Positions 1 to 4,775 of a stretch of 7,555 bases of DNA are shown here, piece after piece. This stretch comes from Desulfobacula sp. (GTDB lineage: Bacteria; Desulfobacterota; Desulfobacteria; Desulfobacterales; Desulfobacteraceae), in assembly GCA_027858355.1 (NCBI GenBank), contig JAQICW010000111.1, positions 1-7,555 of the forward strand. Direction: 5' to 3'. The notes below the pieces were generated by a model, which did not search any database, was not told the DNA's origin, and saw nothing but the letters and a program-made list of their open reading frames with translations. Every line of letters begins with the position of its first letter. Within the stretch, counting starts at the first letter, position 1. A program made the position numbers and the translations under genes.

Positions 1-38
1 GGCTTGCGTTATTTTTTTAAAAAAAAATAACGCAAGCC
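1..38. repeat. Perfect 18-bp palindrome at the left edge
   Basis: Arms at 1-18 and 21-38 are perfectly complementary around a 2-base centre. The outer part is GGCTTGCGTTA and the inner part is a T7/A7 run. It lies 23 bp past the stop of the permease gene, so on the minus strand it could act as a transcript-end hairpin. However, no T tract is visible after the stem, because the window ends there. The flank, read on the minus strand as GGGGTCAGGCTTGCG, reminds me of REP-type palindromes near IS200/RAYT transposases; this is recollection, not a search. The symmetry is certain, the role is not. Confidence 0.75.
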
Positions 39-61
39 TGACCCCATTTATATTTTTATTC

Positions 62-1129
62 TTAAATTATCATATTGAATAAGTAGCCGACAAGAAGGAT
101 GCCGCTGGCAACAACCCCGATAAAGACAGCTATTAATTTGGGTTTCAGTACTTTTCTTAAGATCACCATTTCAGGCAATGACAGGGCTATTACACTCATC
201 ATGAAAGCCAGAACCGTTCCAAGGGCTGCTCCTTTTCCAAGCAAAGCCTCAACAACCGGGATAATACCGGCAGCATTGGAATACATGGGAACCCCAATGA
301 TGACAGAAAGGGGAACCGACCACCATGATCCTTTTCCCATGATAGAAGCCATGACACCTTCAGGTACAAATCCATGGATACCTGCACCCACGGCAATACC
401 AAGGATTACATATATCCAGACCCTGCCGATGATTTCTTTAACAGCATCCCATCCATATACGAGACGGTCATTCCAGGTCAATTTTTCTTCTTCCATGGAC
501 ATTGCCCCAACATTTGTCTGGGTAACCCAGTCTTCAATATGATGTTCAAGTTTCAGGCGGCCAATGATCCAGCCAGCGAAAATTGCAATAAAAAGACCGG
601 TTCCCAGATAAATGGCAGCAACTTTCCACCCCAGGAGACCATAGAGCAGGCCCAGGGCTATTTCATTCACCATGGGAGCTGCGATCAGGAATGAAAACGT
701 GACCCCAAGGGGAACACCGGCTGTAACAAATCCAATAAACAAGGGCACAGCAGAACAGGAGCAAAACGGTGTTATAATTCCCAGCAAAGCTGCAAGCACA
801 TTGCCGGCAAACTCACTTTTCCCGGAAAGAAAAGCCCGGGTTTTTTCCGGTGTAAAAAAGCTTCGGATGATGCCAACACCAAAAACCACCAGGAATAGAA
901 GCATCATTACTTTTGGGGTGTCATACAGGAAAAATTCTATGGAAGCCCCCAAATGGGAGCCTTTTTCAATGGGTAGAAGATTATAGGTTGCCCATGAGGA
1001 CAGCGCCGGCAAAAAGCCGTACACTACCCACCAGATATATACGGCTGTTGTACCAATAAGAAAACTAAAAAAAACAGGGATGTTTGCTTTATTTGTGGTT
1101 ATGGCTTCTATTCTTGATTTTAATTTCAT
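62..1129 (-). CDS. arsP: ArsP/YraQ-family (DUF318) permease
   Basis: A 355-residue inner-membrane protein with about ten hydrophobic segments split by a polar cytoplasmic-looking loop (about 191-222, rich in E and K). The family signature TPFCSCSAVPL is at 120-130, with cysteines 123 and 125. The second half has the matching GVPMYSNAAG block (279-288) and the SLPEMVILRKV helix (317-327). ArsP proteins export trivalent organoarsenicals such as methylarsenite; other family members have been linked to other metals, so the substrate rests on context. The gene follows arsR by 68 bp on the same strand and is probably co-transcribed. Start ATG at 1129 has a good Shine-Dalgarno (AGGAG, complement of 1135-1139). 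Length is normal for the family. The family is sure; organoarsenical transport is likely but unproven. Confidence 0.92.
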   Translation of the reverse strand: MKLKSRIEAITTNKANIPVFFSFLIGTTAVYIWWVVYGFLPALSSWATYNLLPIEKGSHLGASIEFFLYDTPKVMMLLFLVVFGVGIIRSFFTPEKTRAFLSGKSEFAGNVLAALLGIITPFCSCSAVPLFIGFVTAGVPLGVTFSFLIAAPMVNEIALGLLYGLLGWKVAAIYLGTGLFIAIFAGWIIGRLKLEHHIEDWVTQTNVGAMSMEEEKLTWNDRLVYGWDAVKEIIGRVWIYVILGIAVGAGIHGFVPEGVMASIMGKGSWWSVPLSVIIGVPMYSNAAGIIPVVEALLGKGAALGTVLAFMMSVIALSLPEMVILRKVLKPKLIAVFIGVVASGILLVGYLFNMII

Positions 1130-1197
1130 AACTTCTCCTGGTATTACTTATATATGGTCACTTATCGATTTATAATTATAATTTTTTTTGTTTAATG

Positions 1198-1542
1198 CTA
1201 TTTTCCCACGATATCATCACGGTTGATGCCTGGCAGGATAAAATTTAACTCTTTGATCTCAACTTCATCATTCAGCCAGTGTTTTAAATTTCCAATCATA
1301 TTTGCTGAATAGGGTGAATCACTGCCGTCAGCCAGGGAAAAATTGACCCAGAGGCCATCTTTAAAGCTTTTTACCAGCCCTGCATCTTCCAGGAGTTTTA
1401 AGTGTTTGCTGGTTGTGGACTGGGCAATGCCAAGGGTCTCTTTGATTTCGCACACGCATAAGGGACGGGTTTGAAGAATTTTCATCATCTTAACCCGGTT
1501 GGGATCTGAAAGAGCTTTCATGACGTTTATAAATTGTTTCAT
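1198..1542 (-). CDS. arsR: ArsR-family arsenite-responsive repressor
   Basis: A 114-residue SmtB/ArsR winged-helix protein. After an N-terminal helix ending KALSDPNRVKMMKIL comes LCVCEI, the metal-site helix, then the recognition helix AQSTTSKHLKLLEDAGLV and a wing (FKDGLWVNFSL). The CxC pair corresponds to Cys32 and Cys34 of E. coli ArsR; the third cysteine of ELCVCDLC is replaced by lysine, as in ArsRs that use two thiols. An ATG at 1560 would add six residues, but it has no Shine-Dalgarno and lies only about 13 nt from the predicted transcription start. The ATG at 1542 has AAAGG six bases upstream and gives the usual N-terminus, so it is preferred. The protein probably represses its own promoter and the divergent operon through the inverted repeat at 1564-1593. 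As(III) binding would release it. Confidence 0.93.
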   Translation of the reverse strand: MKQFINVMKALSDPNRVKMMKILQTRPLCVCEIKETLGIAQSTTSKHLKLLEDAGLVKSFKDGLWVNFSLADGSDSPYSANMIGNLKHWLNDEVEIKELNFILPGINRDDIVGK

Positions 1543-1548
1543 TTTAAA

Positions 1549-1553
1549 CCTTT
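1549..1553 (-). promoter_or_regulatory. Ribosome binding site deciding the arsR start
   Basis: Read on the minus strand this is AAAGG, six bases before the ATG at 1542. It lies inside the longer ORF that would start at 1560. No comparable site precedes the 1560 ATG, so the shorter protein is favoured. Confidence 0.55.
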
Positions 1554-1563
1554 GTTTCATTCA

Positions 1564-1593
1564 TATATCGTTAAAATGGAATATAACGATATA
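1564..1593. promoter_or_regulatory. Candidate ArsR operator, 10-bp inverted repeat
   Basis: TATATCGTTA (1564-1573) and TAACGATATA (1584-1593) are perfect inverted copies around a 10-bp spacer. One arm overlaps the arsR -10 element; the other lies next to the predicted arsR transcription start. The right arm also overlaps a TATAAT on the plus strand. A dyad of this kind over the promoter is the usual ArsR/SmtB operator layout. The repeat is seen; ArsR binding is inferred. Confidence 0.75.
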
Positions 1594-1608
1594 ATCATCC
1601 TGTGTCAA
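1580..1608 (-). promoter_or_regulatory. Sigma-70-type promoter of arsR(-arsP)
   Basis: On the minus strand, a perfect TTGACA (complement of 1603-1608) is followed after exactly 17 bases by TATATT (complement of 1580-1585). This is a near-consensus housekeeping promoter. Initiation would fall near 1573, inside the inverted repeat, giving a leader of about 31 nt to the preferred arsR ATG. Such a strong promoter under a repressor dyad fits an autoregulated ars operon. Confidence 0.8.
1590..1595 (+). promoter_or_regulatory. Possible -10 element of the iron-sulfur protein/acr3 operon
   Basis: A consensus TATAAT 66 bp upstream of the ATG at 1662. The bases at -35 spacing (about 1567-1572, ATCGTT) are a poor match, so the promoter would be weak or need help. 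Its position within the ArsR dyad suggests shared repression with arsR. Only the -10 hexamer supports it. Confidence 0.4.
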
Positions 1609-1661
1609 GACATATAACAAAAAAGATATCAAAGCACCGTGGTTTATGGTAGAGAAAACTA

Positions 1662-3056
1662 ATGTCAACTATTGGGATAAAGAGAAAAAAGGCTGTGAGC
1701 ACTACTCCTGAAGATTTGCTCCTCACTGTTTTTAAAAAGTGTGCTGGAAAATCTGGCTGTGACGTATGCAGGCTTCACATGGAAGATGACTGTCTTTTTT
1801 TTCCCGAACTCTATCGGTTGCAAGACCAGGCAGAAGAATCAAGACTGTCTGTCTCTACCAAAGACCTTCGTCACTTGCTTGATCTTTGTACTCTGTGCGG
1901 ACTATGCCCCTGTCCGGATATAAGAATGCTTATTCTTCAAGCGAAAGCGGCTTTTATTGATGAGAAAGGGATCTCGCTGTCCAGTCGAATAATTTCTGAT
2001 GTTGAGATGATCGGTCGCTGGGGAACAACTTTCTCAAAAGTCGTCAACCAATTGAACAGGTTGACCTCTGTTTCTCCCATCTTGAAAAAGGCTTTAAATG
2101 TTCATCCAGAAAGGCATTTGCCTGTTTTTCCAAAGGAAAGTTTTTTCCTCTGGGCAAAAAAAAGAGGCCTGAATTCCCTAAAAAACAATAATAGTCGGTC
2201 CTCATCAAAGGTTGCCTATTTTGCAGGCTGCAGTGCAGGATATCTTTTTCCGGAAATCGGGAAAGCCGCTGTAAACATCTTAAAACGAAATGACATTGAA
2301 GTCTTTGTACCACCCCAGGAATGCTGCAGTATGCCATTGATTATGGAAGGTGATAAAAAGACGGCTTTAAAAAAAATACATAGGAATATTGAAAGTCTTT
2401 TAAGGTATGTTCAAAATGGATATGACATTGTCTGTTCATGTCCGACCTGCGGATATTTTTTTAAAAAACTGCTTCTTGAAAATGCCTATTATTCCAAAGC
2501 ATTTCAAGAGGAATCAGGGACTGACAATAAGGTTATGAAGGTTGCTTTAGGGTCAGGGGAAAAAAAATTTATAGCGGTCCCAAAAGCGATCTATCAGAAA
2601 CTATTAAAGGATGATGGATATTTTTCTTCACTTGATCCCTTAAAACGGATAGAATTGTCAAACAAAGTAAAGGATATGGGAGAATATCTTCTATCCATTC
2701 ATGTTAACCACAAATTAAATACCAGCCTGACCTGCTCGGATAATCCCATGGTCTATTATGCCCCCTGCCACCAGAGGGAACAAGAAATCGGGCAACCGTA
2801 TTACCGCCTTCTCAAATCTTTTCCTGGTTCAGATATTATCCAGATCAAGGGAGTCATGCAGTGTTGTGGTATGGGGGGGCATCTCGGATATAAAACATCT
2901 TTTCATCCACACACCCTTAAAATCGGTGAGCCGCTTTTTGAAAGACTTCTGTTTGAAAAGGACAGGACCATCATTACAGACTGTCTTAGTTGTAGAATAC
3001 AATTCCAGCAAATTATGTCCAGGAAAGTTTTCCATCCCCTTGAAATGCTGGAATAG
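1662..3056 (+). CDS. GlpC/HdrD-like iron-sulfur protein with two CCG domains
   Basis: A 464-residue soluble protein. The N-terminus has two cysteine groups likely to bind Fe-S clusters: C27, C33, C36, C44, then C76, C79, C82, C84 (CTLCGLCPCP). Two complete CCG (DUF3483/HdrB-like) domains follow. The first has C190, CC221-222 and C260-x2-C263; the second has C369, CC401-402-G and C441-x2-C444. Such domains carry unusual clusters in heterodisulfide reductase, and occur in GlpC and glycolate oxidase subunits, where they pass electrons. No flavoprotein partner, transmembrane helix or twin-arginine signal is seen. It is the first gene of a likely operon with acr3, 80 bp downstream, so a redox role in arsenic handling is an inference. 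The Shine-Dalgarno before ATG 1662 is weak. The end carries an 18-bp tandem duplication including the stop codon. Exact substrate unknown. Confidence 0.9.
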   Translation: MSTIGIKRKKAVSTTPEDLLLTVFKKCAGKSGCDVCRLHMEDDCLFFPELYRLQDQAEESRLSVSTKDLRHLLDLCTLCGLCPCPDIRMLILQAKAAFIDEKGISLSSRIISDVEMIGRWGTTFSKVVNQLNRLTSVSPILKKALNVHPERHLPVFPKESFFLWAKKRGLNSLKNNNSRSSSKVAYFAGCSAGYLFPEIGKAAVNILKRNDIEVFVPPQECCSMPLIMEGDKKTALKKIHRNIESLLRYVQNGYDIVCSCPTCGYFFKKLLLENAYYSKAFQEESGTDNKVMKVALGSGEKKFIAVPKAIYQKLLKDDGYFSSLDPLKRIELSNKVKDMGEYLLSIHVNHKLNTSLTCSDNPMVYYAPCHQREQEIGQPYYRLLKSFPGSDIIQIKGVMQCCGMGGHLGYKTSFHPHTLKIGEPLFERLLFEKDRTIITDCLSCRIQFQQIMSRKVFHPLEMLE

Positions 3057-3076
3057 ATTGAAATGCTGGAATAGAT
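3041..3076 (+). repeat. 18-bp tandem duplication across the stop codon
   Basis: TGAAATGCTGGAATAGAT occurs twice, at 3041-3058 and 3059-3076, with no mismatch. The unit is a multiple of three, so the second copy continues the reading frame as another EMLE followed by TAG. The first TAG (3054-3056) ends the iron-sulfur protein; the second (3072-3074) would end a read-through product six residues longer. Confidence 0.95.
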
Positions 3077-3136
3077 TTTTTTTAAATTAATTCAAGGAGT
3101 GCCTGACAATATATAAAGCAAAAGGAGGGATAAAAA

Positions 3137-4321
3137 ATGATTCAAGAAAATGTTGCAATGAATGAACGAAAAATGACCAGTATTTTTGAGCGCTATCTCA
3201 CGGTCTGGATTGGGTTGTGCATTGTTGGTGGTATCCTGCTTGGGAAACTTGCCCCAAATCTTGCTCAAACCCTGGACAAAATGTCTATAAATGTTAATGG
3301 TGCCCCAGTGGTTTCAATCCCCATTGCCATTTGCCTGTTTTTCATGATGTATCCCATCATGGTAAAAATTGATTTTGCCAGTGTTGTAAAGGCTGGAAAA
3401 AGCGGCAAACCTGTTTTTTTAACCCTTTTTATCAATTGGTGCATCAAACCCTTTACCATGTATGCCATTTCATTGCTTTTTCTGGGGGTTTTATTCAAGA
3501 CCTTTATCGGCGTGGATGCCATTGATCTGGTTAAAATGCCTTTTGGCCTGGATCTGCCTGTGGGTGGTCAGCATGGGGCAGGCACTGTAATCCTGCATGA
3601 AGGGGTGAAGATGCTGCAGATCCCTTTGTGGCGCAGTTATTTTGCCGGCTGCATCCTCCTTGGAATTGCTCCCTGCACAGCAATGGTTCTGGTCTGGGGA
3701 TATCTTTCCAGGGGAAATGACGGGCTGACCCTGGTAATGGTGGCCATAAACTCTTTGACAATGCTTGTTTTATATGGATTTCTGGGTGGTTTTTTATTAG
3801 GTGTTGGAAAGCTTCCTATTCCCTGGCAGGCATTGCTTCTCTCCGTTGCCATCTATGTTGCACTACCCCTTGCTGCTGGTTATTTGTCCAGGATATGGAT
3901 CATTAATACAAAGGGTGAAGACTGGTTTAAAGAAAAATTTTTACATGTTTTGACGCCGGTTACCATTAGTGCCCTGCTTCTGACTCTGGTCCTTTTGTTC
4001 AGCTTTAAAGGGGAAGTGATTACATCCAACCCCTTAACAATATTCTGGATCGCTATTCCTCTTTTTATACAGACAATTTTTATTTTTACCCTTGGCTATG
4101 GTGCTGCAAAATTATTGAAATTAAAATATGAGGATGCGGCTCCTGTTGCCCTGATCGGGGCATCTAATCACTTTGAGGTTGCTATTGCCACCTCAGTTAT
4201 GCTTTTCGGACTGTCATCAGGAGCAGCATTGGCAACAGTTGTGGGCGTTTTGATAGAAGTTCCTTTAATGCTGATGCTGGTCAGTATCTGTAAGAGAACC
4301 AGTTCCTGGTTTGATAAATAG
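3137..4321 (+). CDS. acr3: ACR3-family arsenite efflux permease
   Basis: A 394-residue inner-membrane exporter of As(III), driven by the proton gradient in this family. Start ATG at 3137 follows AAAGGAGGG (3121-3129), a strong ribosome binding site; a second ATG at residue 8 is less well placed. The N-terminal [13 protein letters not shown] helix and the [20 protein letters not shown] block (61-80) are typical. The essential cysteine is C180 in [12 protein letters not shown] and the conserved glutamate is E347 in [10 protein letters not shown]. About ten membrane segments are visible. The protein is longer than common ACR3s (about 350 residues). Most of the excess lies at about 122-166, between two membrane helices, and includes a polar, glycine- and histidine-containing stretch. 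It is downstream of the iron-sulfur protein and probably under ArsR control. The stop codon region is triplicated. Confidence 0.95.
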   Translation: MIQENVAMNERKMTSIFERYLTVWIGLCIVGGILLGKLAPNLAQTLDKMSINVNGAPVVSIPIAICLFFMMYPIMVKIDFASVVKAGKSGKPVFLTLFINWCIKPFTMYAISLLFLGVLFKTFIGVDAIDLVKMPFGLDLPVGGQHGAGTVILHEGVKMLQIPLWRSYFAGCILLGIAPCTAMVLVWGYLSRGNDGLTLVMVAINSLTMLVLYGFLGGFLLGVGKLPIPWQALLLSVAIYVALPLAAGYLSRIWIINTKGEDWFKEKFLHVLTPVTISALLLTLVLLFSFKGEVITSNPLTIFWIAIPLFIQTIFIFTLGYGAAKLLKLKYEDAAPVALIGASNHFEVAIATSVMLFGLSSGAALATVVGVLIEVPLMLMLVSICKRTSSWFDK

Positions 4322-4351
4322 TGGTTTGATAAATAGTGGTTTGATAAATAG
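4307..4351 (+). repeat. Three exact 15-bp tandem copies across the acr3 stop codon
   Basis: TGGTTTGATAAATAG is present three times without mismatch (4307-4321, 4322-4336, 4337-4351). Each copy encodes WFDK and a TAG in the acr3 frame, so the gene has three successive in-frame stop codons. Read-through would add WFDK units. Confidence 0.97.
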
Positions 4352-4398
4352 AGCAGGTGAAAGCAAAACTGTAAATTAATTTATTTCATTTGCGGTCC

Positions 4399-4533
4399 TT
4401 ACATGCATTTACCAAAAGGGCAACGGGGATAAACACATTCTATACAGTCCATGCACAATCCACCATGGACTGAAAAAGCACCCCCATTCTGTTGGGCAAT
4501 AGCTGCTGCCCGCCCAACAGGGGCTTTTTTCAT
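4399..4533 (-). CDS. Small cysteine-rich protein, 44 residues
   Basis: A short gene convergent with acr3. ATG at 4533 is preceded by GGAG (complement of 4542-4545) at an 8-base spacing. The N-terminal half is small and basic to neutral (MKKAPVGRAAAIAQQ). The C-terminal 18 residues hold C27, C30, C33, C38 and C43 in the pattern CxxCxxCxxxxCxxxxC, ending CPFGKCM. The protein has no signal peptide or membrane helix. The cysteine density suggests binding of a metal, a metalloid or an Fe-S cluster; next to acr3, arsenite is an obvious but unproven ligand. I do not recognise a family. The same DNA forms two hairpins, one of them a likely acr3 terminator, so part of the open frame could be coincidental. 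The combination of start signal, frame length and cysteine pattern still makes a real gene likely. Confidence 0.62.
   Translation of the reverse strand: MKKAPVGRAAAIAQQNGGAFSVHGGLCMDCIECVYPRCPFGKCM
4445..4472. repeat. 9-bp inverted repeat inside the small Cys-rich gene
   Basis: CAGTCCATG (4445-4453) and CATGGACTG (4464-4472) are perfect inverted copies with a 10-base loop. They cover codons for the SVHGG-LCMDC part of the small protein. It lies just before the terminator hairpin on the plus strand, so it may help to end or stabilise the acr3 transcript. Confidence 0.7.
4482..4530 (+). terminator. Rho-independent terminator of the acr3 operon
   Basis: CTGTTGGGC (4489-4497) pairs perfectly with GCCCAACAG (4512-4520). 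The stem can be extended by CCC/GGG across a 3-base bulge, and is followed by C and TTTTTT (4525-4530). It sits about 170 bp after the first acr3 stop. It lies inside the first half of the convergent small gene, where the T run reads as lysine codons. Confidence 0.8.
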
Positions 4534-4576
4534 AAAAATGACTCCGAAGATTAGAGAGGCTTCGCGATTTTTTAAG

Positions 4577-4596
4577 AAAAAGGTCGGTTTCCGACC
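4577..4596 (-). terminator. Terminator-like hairpin upstream of the small Cys-rich gene
   Basis: Read on the minus strand: GGTCGG, loop AAA, CCGACC, then TTTTT. A 6-bp GC-rich stem with a T tract is a short but good intrinsic terminator. It lies 44 bp before the small gene's ATG with no minus-strand gene upstream. It could be an attenuator in that gene's leader, or it could protect the region from antisense transcription. Confidence 0.5.
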
Positions 4597-4685
4597 AGGG
4601 ATTAACTAAAAAAATGATACCCTTTTAAGTCATTGGTTTTAATTCAAACGCCTCCTTTTTGATCCAGTAAATATAGAATTAACAA

Positions 4686-4713
4686 TTGACCTTTTGTGGA
4701 ATTTGTATAACAT
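4686..4713 (+). promoter_or_regulatory. Weak candidate promoter for the lipoprotein-regulator operon
   Basis: TTGACC (4686-4691) and TAACAT (4708-4713) are separated by 16 bases, 62 bp before the preferred ATG at 4776. The -35 is good and the -10 is mediocre. In AT-rich DNA such a pair can occur by chance. Confidence 0.3.
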
Positions 4714-4763
4714 TGTGGTACTTAAATAAAAAAAACATAAGATGATTTTTCCAATTTAGCCGC

Positions 4764-4769
4764 AAAGGA
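4764..4769 (+). promoter_or_regulatory. Ribosome binding site deciding the lipoprotein start
   Basis: AAAGGA lies six bases before the ATG at 4776. The in-frame TTG codons at 4770 and 4773 are too close to this site to be good starts, so ATG 4776 is preferred. Confidence 0.6.
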
Positions 4770-4775
4770 TTGTTG

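Larger units (their letters stand above)
4534..4775. other. Gene-free regulatory stretch between the two modules
   Basis: No convincing ORF on either strand. It contains the Shine-Dalgarno of the small gene, a 5-bp hairpin (CGAAG 4545-4549, CTTCG 4560-4564) next to that site, a terminator-like hairpin facing the small gene (4577-4596), and a weak candidate promoter for the lipoprotein gene. An AGGAGG on the minus strand near 4651-4656 is followed only by two- or three-codon frames. I see no sigma-54 (GG-N10-GC) promoter here. Confidence 0.6.

Noticed and set aside
99..986. Plus-strand open frames (99-542, 374-694, 672-986) opposite the permease gene
   Set aside because: They mirror codons of the well-supported ArsP-family gene, have no ribosome binding sites and give no recognisable protein.
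1143..1185. AT-rich short palindromes (TTATAATTATAA) between arsR and arsP as a second ArsR operator or promoter
   Set aside because: Arms do not match the dyad at 1564-1593, and such palindromes are expected in AT-rich DNA; no good -35/-10 pair was found.
2044..2337. Minus-strand open frame opposite the iron-sulfur protein
   Set aside because: It covers the first CCG domain in antisense; its sequence is low quality and matches no family I know.
3265..3852. Three minus-strand open frames inside acr3
   Set aside because: They are antisense shadows of a membrane protein gene with a clear start, motifs and length.
4597..4769. A minus-strand gene after the AGGAGG near 4651-4656
   Set aside because: The nearest ATG or TTG codons run into stops within two or three codons.
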